Of a stretch of DNA of 64,000 nucleotides, positions 54,501-64,000 are shown one piece after another; positions within the stretch are counted from its first letter, which is position 1, and each line of letters starts with the position of its first letter. This stretch comes from Mytilus californianus (Eukaryota > Mollusca > Bivalvia > Mytilida > Mytilidae), in the NCBI RefSeq assembly GCF_021869535.1, contig NW_026262741.1, forward strand, positions 186,001-250,000, in the 5' to 3' direction. The position numbers and the translations under genes are program-made. The notes beneath the pieces are model-generated. The model was not told the DNA's origin, made no database searches, and was given only the letters and a program-made list of their open reading frames with translations.

Positions 54501-55735
54501 CCGTCTTTCATATTTTTCACGGTCATCTATGGCTTGATCACAAGCCTCATCAAACCATGGTTTGCTGGGATGTTTCGGACTTGCCGAGGTCCTAGGAATT
54601 GTTCTGTCAGCAATTGACGTTAAAACTGTGTTAAAAGTTAAATGGGATCTTGAACAGTCTCAAACATCTTTGACTGAAGCTCCGCATGACAGAGATTCTC
54701 AAACAAGGGCCAGTCCGCCTTGTCCAGTTTCCAACGTAGAACTCTCTGTTGAGCAGAAGTAAAAAGATGTTCAAGTATTATTGGAAAGTGATCACTTCCA
54801 CAAAGATCATCATGGACACGCCATGAATAATCCAGAAGAGACGGATTGCAAATAGTGATGTCAATAGCAGAATAAGACAAAAGTCTCGTGAGACAAAATC
54901 TTCAATAATCTTAGCTTTGGCATTATGATACTTGCTTCCCCACAAGGGATTGTGGGCATTAAAGTCTCCCATAAGTATAAAAGGTAAAGGTAATTGGTCA
55001 GTGAGGTTTTGCAAATTAATCAATATCGTCATATGATGTTTCAATTTATGAAAATTTCTGGAATTAGCATGTCCTTTAATATCAACCACCAATAGTTTTA
55101 CTTGTACCTTGAATTAGGACATGTATGGCACAATTACCATAACGATTATGCCCATGATGTTCAGCAGCAACAAAGATACTTGTAGGAGATGGTTGAGCTG
55201 ACACTCGTGGATTCAGCTGCCAGTTATACCATGCTGGAATTGTTTTGATTGATTGATTGATTGTTGGTTGCTTAACGTCCAGTGGCAAATATTTCATGCA
55301 TATTCAGGACGAGAACAAGTTCACAATAAATACAATAGGTAGGTTCTGTAATAGATTAAGGGATTAAGGTCGGAGAAATTTAGACTGCCACGGGAAATGA
55401 GGGTATATTGGATAGGGACAGAAATTTAGCCTTGCAACAGGTCACCTACGGACCCCTCAAAGAGTTGTTGCAAGGGTTCTTAACGTGCAAAGAGCGTGGC
55501 ACTCTCTTAACACGAGGCATCGGATTTAACGTCCCAATTCTGACCGGACGTGGCTGCAAATTTGTACATCCCGCACAGCCAAACGGACGCCCCACTTTAG
55601 CACGGGTTTTACTGCCGGTCGGAGGAAGACCAATGGTGACCATACTTCTATTCCCCAGTCACCCTTGGGGGGGGGGGGGGGGGGATTGTTTTGACATTCA
55701 ACTTGTACAGGTTAGAATTTAAATACAAATTTTGC
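51529..55735 (-). mobile_element. LINE (endonuclease-RT-RNase H; Jockey/I-like), damaged
   Basis: Read on the minus strand. APE endonuclease with FILMGDFNAHNPLW (about 54950) and SAIDITICNPSL...GSDHFPI (about 54780-54870). RT with NYRPIALTSC, GFRQGRSTLDH, VVSVFFDLEKA, GVPQGSI and YVDDFLICY. RNase H with YTDGSKDG, then MPSHVGIHGN. C-terminus RCRIGHTRVTHEYLL with a Cys-rich CAPCNCKYTIKHVLINC. The 3' UTR ends in AATC repeats at 51529. The coding region is cut into at least seven frames and the 5' end is missing. A SINE (55249-55684) lies in the endonuclease region. Confidence 0.88.
55249..55684 (-). mobile_element. SINE-like retroposon, copy 8
   Basis: Minus orientation, with the 10-bp duplication ATTGTTTTGA at 55239-55248 and 55685-55694. 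Its CCCC start has expanded to an 18-G run on the plus strand (55667-55684). Confidence 0.92.
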
Positions 55736-55844
55736 ATAAAATATTTTAATGGCTGTACAAATCTAGTAGGTTATCTCATATTTATGGTATTGTTTAGGTA
55801 TTCTTTTGTATTGGAAATTTATTTATATTCGAATTATTTATTTC

Positions 55845-55975
55845 CTTTTAGAGCAATGAAGTCAAAAGCAGCTGTCATATCGAGAAAGAAGGCCTTCGGA
55901 GGAGTGTCCAATTCTTTACGCACCATAACATCAAGATCAGAACTGAAGTGACAGATAGACATTTCCAAATCTTAA
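55845..55975 (-). pseudogene. LINE reverse transcriptase fragment
   Basis: The minus strand reads VRKELDTPPKAFFLDMTAAFDFI, the RT motif A region (FLD...AFD) of a LINE different from the 51.5-kb copy. Only ~45 codons remain. Confidence 0.5.
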
Positions 55976-55985
55976 ATGGGTAAGA

Positions 55986-56330
55986 CTGATTGATTGATTA
56001 GTGAATGCCTTATGCGTATCAGCCACAAAAAAGCTATATCGCGGTGAGAGCTATTTTCAATTTATTACAAGACGCGTTTTTTAATCAGACTAAAGGTATT
56101 TCAATTTAATAAAACATTAGTTGAAAGCAAAATCACTTGTTTACAAATAATGTTTCACCAATAAGATATGATAAGAACTAAAAATTATTTTAAACTTATA
56201 TAACACATACATATTTTGGAATAAATTCCTATCTCCTTTATACAAGAAACAATTCTTTCAACAGAAACATTATTAAATAAATCATACATATAACTTACAT
56301 TAACATTAGCCAAGGCCAAAAAAGAAAACA
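55986..56330 (-). mobile_element. Diverged LINE 3' end
   Basis: Begins GACTGATTGATTGATTAGTG and shares ATATCGCGGTGAGAGCT, GTTTACAAATAA and the end of the coding region (ATTATTAAATAAATCATACATA) with the 51.5-kb LINE; a related subfamily. Confidence 0.7.
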
Positions 56331-57448
56331 AACAGAAACAAAAGTACACTAAACACAACATTGAAAATATGAACAGACACTTATGTGTTTAATGCATCAT
56401 CATTATAAACCAACTATGCGTGTTGGATTCACAAATTGTTTTAGGCACAGTTTTTCACTTCACTTTTGAATGTACAGCCTTGAATTCTCAATTTAAAATC
56501 TTTCATCGCCATCATCTTTGTCATAAAATCTAACCAAAGATATCACATTTTGTAAATTAAGTAATGTACTTTTGTATCCCACTGGACTGGAATAATGTGG
56601 GAAATTCATATAATGTCCTACTACAATCAAAACAATTCATGGGACCTCAATGGTCAATCTATCATAATTGTTCAGTTGTATACGATGTGATGTAAAGCTT
56701 AGGAGTCAATAATAAGGTTTAATTAAAAGCGCGATTATACACGAAATTGATACAGGTAAAAACAAATCCAATATTGAATATACTACAAGCAAGTCGATGT
56801 AAAGTTTCTTCCTAGAAAAACTTTACTACTTGTGGATTACAACTTTAGGGCATCATTAACTTGGTAGCTTAATGCATGATGAATACAAAGAATAAACCTG
56901 CTGGGACGTCGCCCGGATAAGCAAATTCCTCTATTGCTACACGGAACACTATAGCATTTGATGTGTGTGTTCCACAGAATATGTTTCGGGATACCCCTGA
57001 TTCGACTTATGTTTAACCAGAAGGTAATAACGTATATAAAAATTCAGATCCTTTTTATAAATCAAAACCATATTATATTACTAATTTTGACTGTTTAAGA
57101 AAATCTGCTCCAAGTGAATAAACTCCAATATTTCTTCTTGTAAACTTACAAAACGTTTCAGACAAGTAATTTATAAATCCTGCTTTCAAGAGAACCTTAT
57201 TAGGAAAACTTATACTAAATCTGCGGACCCTATGGACTGTTTCACAGCCAATGTCGTTTACGCAATAGGCCAGGTGCTAATTACCGACTTTGTTCCGGGT
57301 ATTTCATATTCAAGCGGAAATGAGTTGTTTTCCCTTGAAACACAGGAGAGCTCCACAGGACATCAGTCGCTTCACTACCACAAACAACAATCGCTTGACT
57401 ACGTATTCATCGCCTATTTAACTTGCCTGTATCCTACAATTTATCGTT
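56331..57448. other. Non-coding stretch
   Basis: No gene supported; the ORF at 57232-57456 lacks motifs. Confidence 0.4.
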
Positions 57449-57590
57449 ATGTCTGACATAATAAACAATTTCCGTTCAACTGAGCTACAGAACTACCTGA
57501 AGGCAAGATGTGTGACGGTTTCGGGCTATAACAAAACAGCTTTGAAGAAAATTATCTTGTCGGTCGAAAGGTCAAATGTTATAAGAATAA
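57449..57590 (+). pseudogene. SAP-domain exon fragment
   Basis: ATG 57449 starts MSDIINNFRSTELQNYLKAR and continues VTVSGYNKTALKKIIL, a SAP motif (helix, GV.VSGY, helix) that binds DNA in chromatin proteins. After about 45 codons the frame enters a dispersed repeat. SAP starts of this type head multi-copy genes in bivalves. Confidence 0.6.
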
Positions 57591-57935
57591 GGAGATGTGG
57601 TATGATTGCCAATGAGACAACTATCCACCAGTGTTCAAATGAAGTGTGTATAAGCAATTATTGGCAACCGTATGGCCTTCAACAAAAATCCGTACCATAT
57701 AGTCGGCTTTAAAAAGGATTATAAATGAAAAATGTGAAATAATTCAATTAAGAAAACTAAACCCTAATTTATAACAACACAAGTAACTAAATATGATGAC
57801 ATGAACCAACAACAACGACTGAACTACTGGCTCCTGACTTGGAATAGGCACACAAAGAATTTGCTGGGGTTTAACATGTTTGTGAACGCTCATACCTCCC
57901 ATAACCTGGGACAGAAGTGTAACAGTACAACTAGA
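57587..57935 (+). repeat. Dispersed repeat (CCAATGAGACAACT family), longer copy
   Basis: TGTGGTATGATTGCCAATGAGAC, ATCCACCAGTGTTCAAATGA, CCGTACCATATAGTCGGC. It is followed at 57830-57935 by the family's second half (GGCTCCTGACTTGG, TTAACATGTTTGTGAACGC). Confidence 0.7.
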
Positions 57936-58555
57936 GTGGCTTAATTGGCTTGAAAGAAGTTGATGAAGAACTTTTATTTATCATCCAAATCCACATCTGC
58001 CTGAATGTCCACACCCAATAACTGATAAAGGTAGAGATTTGTAGATATACTTATATGGTCTGATCATTTCCATTTCAGGCTCCTTGGAGTTTCTGGTCAC
58101 ACATTTGATTTAGTAAGTGAATATATTGTATGCTACTAGACTTCATGTATCTTTTACTGTATTTGAAATAAAGGATCATGTGGGTCGATCAGTTTGTAAA
58201 TGTATACAAGGAGATAATTAAGACAGCTTTGTTTTTAGGTAAAGATGAAATGCAATCAAAATCTTATGGGACTGACTTGATATCTAAATGTTCCAAGGCT
58301 TATCACTACCTTTTTCGATACACAAAATATAGTGCATTGATCATAACATTTTATACATCCTATGCATAAACATTACAGAAATTTATCAATGTAATATATG
58401 CTCAGATATTCAAGGCACAAAATGATGAAAATTACATAACTTTTGCAAGGTGCAAAAATCTAATATCTAATCTAAAAATATAAATTATGTCCTTGTTAAC
58501 CTCATCTTTAAAAATTGGAGTTACTGTATAACCTGCCTAATTCGACACCTGAGTA
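57936..58555. other. Non-coding stretch
   Basis: No supported gene. Confidence 0.4.
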
Positions 58556-58945
58556 TAACCACTGTGTATCATCGCCACCGGAAATTTGGTACTAACGAAG
58601 CGGAGAGAAATGGAAAAAAAAAGTAAACAAGGTAAGAATTCATTCAATTTAAAGCATTTCTACTGATTTGACGAGGGTACCGCTTAAGAAATGATTTTCT
58701 GATATATAATTCTTTAAATTATTAGGCTGATAAGTACAAAATTAAGACAATATTTTGTGTTATACTCCAAAGCTTGCCACTTAGTACCTGAAAATTTCGA
58801 GGTCGATTGTCCTCTGTCGCCCCATTGGCAAGATATTCAACTGTTTTTCATTATTTTTCCAGACACGCTTTTAGATTATGATAGCGTGACATCATATTGA
58901 CTGAAATCTGTTGTCATAAAAATGTTTTTTAAAGAATATGGACCA
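58556..58945 (+). repeat. Left arm of a large inverted duplication
   Basis: Matches the reverse complement of 62570-63395 (with a SINE removed from that arm). Landmarks are GTGTATCATCGCCACCGGAA, GAAGCGGAGAGAAATGG and GTCGCCCCATTGGCAAGATA. Just outside, AACCTGCCTAATTCGACACC resembles ends of pogo/Tigger-type DNA transposons (weak). Confidence 0.85.
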
Positions 58946-59396
58946 AAACATTGTTTGTTTATTGTACGGCGAATTGCAGGACGTTGAACGGCGAATTGCA
59001 AAAATAACAATTTTTGTCTGTACGGCGTCTTGCAATATATTGTAATTTAAAGATGAAATTAATCACTGTTTAGATAATATCAAGTGACGATATTTTGGCT
59101 GTATCAAAGCTTTACCGGCTTACAAATATACAAATAAACTACTTATCAAATATTATAAAATATATGCCGTTAATTTCGTTCAGAAGTCGTCGTTGCGTAC
59201 TTCTATTTGACTTTGTGCTTTTAAAGACAAAAAGGTTTTTTTCAACCATATTATCATAAATACATTCATATATCGTTATAATACTAACGACTGTTGTCTT
59301 GTTTGTTGTCAGGGTGAAATTTTGTAAGTTCAATAAAAAAAACCGACCATTCATCTTTTGTTGGTGCTGTTTTTTTTTTTGTTTTTTTTTAAATAT

Positions 59397-59810
59397 AAAT
59401 AGTGGAGATGTTGTATGATTGCAAATAAGATAACTATCCACCAGTGTCAAATAAAGTGTATGTAATCAATTATTTGCTATCGTTTGGCCTCCAACAACGA
59501 AAAATCGTACCTTATAGTCGGCTATAAGAAGCCCCGACATGAAAATTGTGGAAGGATTCAACAAGAAAACTAACGGCCTAACTCATAACAAAACAATTTA
59601 CAAAAAATAACAAATATAATAGAGATGAACCAACGACAACCACCAAACTACAGGCTCGTGACTTTGGACGGACACATAAAGAATGTGCTGGGTTAAATAG
59701 ATATAGGAAGATGTGGTATGAGTGCCAATGAGACAACTCTCCATCCAAGTCACAATTTATAAAAGTAAACCATTATAGGTCAAGGTACGGTCTTCAACAT
59801 TGTTTGTTTA
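59397..59810 (+). repeat. Dispersed repeat copies
   Basis: One diverged copy (ATCCACCAGTGTCAAATAAAG, CTTATAGTCGGCTATAAGAA, then GGACACATAAAGAATGTGC) is followed by a second start (GATGTGGTATGAGTGCCAAT) at 59709. Confidence 0.65.
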
Positions 59811-62005
59811 TTTTTTAAATTTCTGAAATGAATAATTTGTTAAAAGAAAAGTGAAGAAAATACTTTTGTTTTCATTGAAAATTAGGAGAAATAAATCATG
59901 AATTGTGTTTCGAATTAATTTTCTTGTTTCTTATTCAAAATAAGATTGTATTTTTTTTTACTTTAAGTAAATTCAATCAATCTTTTTATTTACAGGGAAA
60001 AAATAATAAAAGACTGTTGCTAAGGCTGTTTGGCCTAAACTTAAATGAGTAGATGGAGGGGTAGTGAAAAGGAGTGTATTCGTCCGAATTTTCATTGCTA
60101 CAGTAGTACATTTTCATGATTACTATGTATAATATTTCTTAGTAAATTTTAATGTGATATTGTGCCAATTAAAATTATATAATTAATACAAGTAAGACTT
60201 GCATTTGCCTTAAAAGATATAGCAGTACGTGATTATTTGTTTTCAAACACACCTTCTCTGTTTTGAAACTTATAAAGGTATGGATCTCGGCCTATCTGTT
60301 TGGTTTAATATAAATATGAATTCATAGAGTTTCAAAATCAACAGTAAGCCCTATTTTTTGTGTGTGTGTAAATAATCTAATCTTTAGATAGATGCTAAAA
60401 TTAAAATCATTTTTCTTAATAAGAAGAAAAAAGTGCAACTTAAGCACGCCTGAATGTAAAAAGGTGTACCCGACTTATTCGTTCACGATAAGAATTTACC
60501 GATTTTGGTATATTAACAAATTTGTTTACAAGGGCAAATAAATAAATGAACGCTATCAAATCAACATTTAAATTTACGTGGATTTTTCCAAAAGAATTTA
60601 TGAGTATCAGGATTCAAAAATATTTCAACCTGTCCTTATTAGATGTGATTTCATTATAATTCTTTAAACTTACAAGTCGAAGATGCTAGCTTTTGTGAAT
60701 TGTATTAATAAGTATATAATATTAAGATGACAACCAAAAAAACTTCATACAAGGTCATATTTATTCTCAAGACAGTGAAGTTGAAGTAGAAAGTTTATAT
60801 AAATAGTTTATGCTGTAGCCACAGCCGGATTTGTATCCCTTGTATCGGATTCTTCTTTCATTCTTTCCAAAAATGATTAATCTAAGGTTAATATTTTTTT
60901 TTAAATTCAAGCAGTGTTAGCCACCGAGCTTGTTCATTTCTTATTATATAGAGATGAAGTTTTTTTTAGAAAATTAATGTTCTTTATTCTAATATATTGG
61001 CTGTATCTGCCCTTTACAAATAAGACAATAACATTAATTAAAAAAGGAGACTTGGAATGGTTTTCACTGAGAGGACTTTCAAACAAAGTCCAAATGAAAT
61101 AGATTTGACCAACTATTGGTTACTATACACTTCACAATGAACAAAACCCATACCGTATCAAAATTGCCTGATTTATGACAAAATCATAAACAAATATGTC
61201 AGGCAGCAACTTACGACAGCCGCTATATTACATGTTCCTGACCAGGGACAGACACATAAATATTGAGGCGGGGTTAAACATGTTTGTGAGCACTCGAACC
61301 TCCCTTAACATGGTGCCGTGGTGTAGCAATACAACATTTTTTTTTTGCAGAGAATGATAATTCATTTATATTTCATTTTATCTGAAAGTTGAAAGAGAAT
61401 TCATTCACTAAATGGTTCTAAATATTCAATGCGGAAAAATTCTCCTGCCCTTACCTCCTTCCTTCCCTCCACCCACAACCCATCCCCGAAATGTTTATCA
61501 CTTATATGCAAATGCTGACTAATGTTGCATGGTTAAAACATTTGGTTGAGGCAATCTAAAGTTTGAGAACAGAAACGACAGCTTTACCTTTTTTTCATTT
61601 ATAAAAGGGCATAACTCAAGAACGGTAACAGTGACGCTACCCAATTTATAACTTGATCTGTGTTTTGTGGTAATAAGCATTTCGTGTAAGTTTCAAAACA
61701 TTTGATTAAGGCATTCTAAAATTAGAGAACGGAAACGAATTATTGGGACTTTCTGGACGGACGGGTTAGACGGGTCGGACGGACATGGGTAACATTTAAC
61801 GCTACGTCAGGGGCATAACAAAAGGTCAGTAAAACAGTGACATGCCTTTCCGAAAGTTACCGGAACATTTGCTAGCTTTTGTATATGCCGTATTCATATT
61901 GTATACATCAGGTATGTAAAAGATGTAATAGGACTGTGTTCAAGCCTGATATTGTGCAAACATCTTAAATGCTGTCAAGCGAATTGTATTTTTATCAAAT
62001 GCATA
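59811..62005. other. Non-coding spacer of the inverted duplication
   Basis: No genes. Dispersed-repeat text lies at 61220-61330 (GGGTTAAACATGTTTGTGAG). A GGGCATAACTCAAGAACGG-type repeat with GGACGGACGGGTTAGACGGG lies at 61605-61830. Confidence 0.5.
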
Positions 62006-62018
62006 ATTAGATATTTGA

Positions 62019-62438
62019 TTGATTGATTGTTGGTTGCTTAACGTCCAGTGGCAAATATTTCATGCATATTCAGGACGAGAACAAGTTTACAATAAATACA
62101 ATAGGTAGGTTCTGTAATAGATTAAGGGGTCAAGGTCGGAGAAATTTAGACTGCCACGGGAAATGAGGGTATATTGGATAGGGACAGAAATTTAGCCTTG
62201 CAACAGGTCACCTACGGACCCTTCAAAGAGTTGTTGCAAGGGTTCTTAACGTGCAAAGAGCGTGGCACTCTCTTTACACGAGGCATCGGATTTAACGTCC
62301 CCATTCTGACCGGACGTGGCTGCAAATTTGTACATCCCGCACAGCCAAACGGACGCCCCACTTTAGCACGGGTTTTACTGCCGGTCGGAGGAAGACCAAT
62401 GGTGACCATACTTCTATTACCCGGTCACCCTTGGGGGG
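62019..62438 (-). mobile_element. SINE-like retroposon, copy 9
   Basis: Full length, with a perfect 13-bp duplication ATTAGATATTTGA at 62006-62018 and 62439-62451. Confidence 0.94.
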
Positions 62439-62569
62439 ATTAGATATTTGAACCTAATACTTTATTTTTTTTAAAAAGACGGCAAATAAATATTTTGAAA
62501 TTAGCAAGTTGCCATACAGTAAATTTGTCAACATGAGCAAGTTGCCGTACCTTAGACTTTATTTTTTAT

Positions 62570-63395
62570 GGTCTATATTCTTTAAAAACCATCATTTTGA
62601 CAACAAATTTCAGTAAATATGATGCCACACTATAATAATCTAAAAACGTGTCTGGAAAAATAATGAAAAACAGTTGAATATCTTGCCAATGGGGCGACAG
62701 AGGACGATCGACCTCGAAATTTTCAGGTACTAAGTGGCAAGTTCTTGAGTATAACACAAAATCTTGTCTTAATTTTGTACTTATCGGCCTAATAATTTAA
62801 AGAATTATATATTGATTGATTGATTGTTGGTTGCTTAACGTGCAGTGGCAAATATTTCATGCATATTCAGGACGAGAACAAGTTCACAATAAATACAATA
62901 GGTAGGTTCTGTAATAGATTAAGGGATTAAGGTCGGAGAAATTTAGACTGCCACAGGAAATGAGGTTATATTGGATAGGGACAGAAATTTAGCCTTGCAA
63001 CAGGTCACCTACGGACCCTCAAAGAGTTGTTGCAAGGGTTCTTAACGTGCAAAGAACGTGGCACTTTCTTTACACGAGGCATCGGATTTAACGTCCCCAT
63101 TCTGACCGGACGTGGCTGCAAATTTGTACATCCCGCACAGCCAAACGGACGCCCCACTTTAGCACGGGTTTTACTGCCGGTCGGAGGAAGACCAATGGTG
63201 ACCATACTTCTATTCCCCAGTCACCCTTGGGGGGAAGAATTATAGATCAGAAAATCATTTCTTTAGCGGTACACTCGTCAAATCAGTAGAAAGGCTTTAA
63301 ATTGAATGACTTCTTACCTTGTTTACTTTTTTTTCCATTTCTCTCCGCTTCGTTAGTACCCAATTTCCGGTGGTGATGATACACATTGATAACAG
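62570..63395 (-). repeat. Right arm of the inverted duplication (SINE nested)
   Basis: Inverted copy of 58556-58945, interrupted at 62810-63234 by SINE copy 10. The uninterrupted left arm shows the pre-insertion site, so the SINE arrived after the duplication. Confidence 0.87.
62810..63234 (-). mobile_element. SINE-like retroposon, copy 10
   Basis: Full length with the 10-bp duplication AAGAATTATA at 62800-62809 and 63235-63244. The empty site is preserved in the other duplication arm near 58710-58720. Confidence 0.94.
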
Positions 63396-64000
63396 CATCC
63401 TACTTTAACCGAGACATTTTCATTGCCCAAAATATGCCTTTCCTTACAGAAATCAAAGCACGAAAGCGCTGTAAAGGCAGTTAATTAAAGGTTGTGTGTA
63501 TTTTTAGTCCAGTTATATCATTGTCTTGCTTAGTACAGTGTACTTATCAGAGGTGGCTTTCAGTATTTAAGATTTAGAGTTCTCTAATGATATTGAACAA
63601 GTTTTATGAATGTCATATTCTGAGCACTATATGAAGGCGGTTGTTCTCACTTGTTTATGAACTAGTGCATTATGTCCAGTTTGTACCTTTTTTATCTATG
63701 TTTATAGTCAAATACTGTTTAAAATAGTTAGGCATTTTCTTTTTAGTAATAAGTAAATGTTATCAACTGTATTTTATTCAACTTTGCAAATGTGGTTTGT
63801 TACTGGTAAGTATGGATGATAGTTGTTTCATTGGCAATCATAACACATCTTATTTATATAATGATCTATATTCAACGACCTCAGGTACAAAAAAAATGTA
63901 TGTAACTGAACTATGATGGAAAACCTTTGACTTCTTTCTTTTATATAAACTTTTGATTTGGTACCATAGTACTATGTAGAATAAATGTACATTGCAACAT
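63396..64000. other. Non-coding end of the window
   Basis: A minus-strand scrap of the CCAATGAGAC dispersed repeat lies at about 63805-63850. No genes. Confidence 0.4.

Overview
The window looks like nuclear DNA of a bivalve mollusc, most likely a mytilid mussel. It is AT-rich, has no bacterial-style gene packing, and holds very few host-like exons. It is built from nested mobile elements whose types (Penelope-like reverse transcriptases, hammerhead-ribozyme retroelements, a TatD pseudogene, a Polinton/Maverick) fit bivalve genomes. The species call is inference.

Layout. 1-12 kb: a broken Tc1-like DD34E transposase cut by a SINE; a 485-codon orphan ORF with a decayed upstream part; a TatD-family hydrolase pseudogene; LINE tails; a hammerhead-ribozyme element. 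12,050-28,985: a complete-length Polinton/Maverick, with about 0.85-0.93 kb terminal inverted repeats beginning AG and a perfect 6-bp target duplication (CTCACT). It holds an integrase with chromodomain, penton-like protein, basic core-like protein, double-jelly-roll major capsid protein, protein-primed family B DNA polymerase (minus strand), packaging ATPase and several conserved small Polinton proteins. Most large genes carry frameshifts or stops and the polymerase is split by a SINE, but the packaging ATPase is open. Less expected Polinton contents are a three-exon minus-strand gene, a membrane-protein gene interrupted at two T-runs, and a histone-type 3' stem-loop just after one small ORF. 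I see no adenain-like protease.

30-36 kb: Kolobok-like and Penelope-like remnants. One Penelope-like reverse transcriptase is interrupted by a 361-bp tandem array carrying hammerhead ribozymes. 36.9-38.4 kb: an endogenous CRESS-DNA virus-like segment on the minus strand. It has a Rep ORF with HUH and Walker A motifs, a C2HC zinc finger at its N-terminus, a stem-loop bearing TAGTATTAC 28 bp upstream of the likely Rep start, further hairpins and five 39-bp iteron-like repeats. This is the most striking object in the window. 40-58 kb: a Myb/SANT remnant, a Penelope-like element with its 3' tail, a higher-order AT-rich tandem repeat carrying a LINE fragment, and a nearly full LINE (endonuclease-RT-RNase H). 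58-64 kb: a large inverted duplication and more SINE copies.

One SINE family of about 430 bp occurs at least ten times, usually with 10-13 bp target duplications. Its (AATC)n tail matches the 3' end of the RNase H-bearing LINE, so that LINE is the likely mobilising partner.
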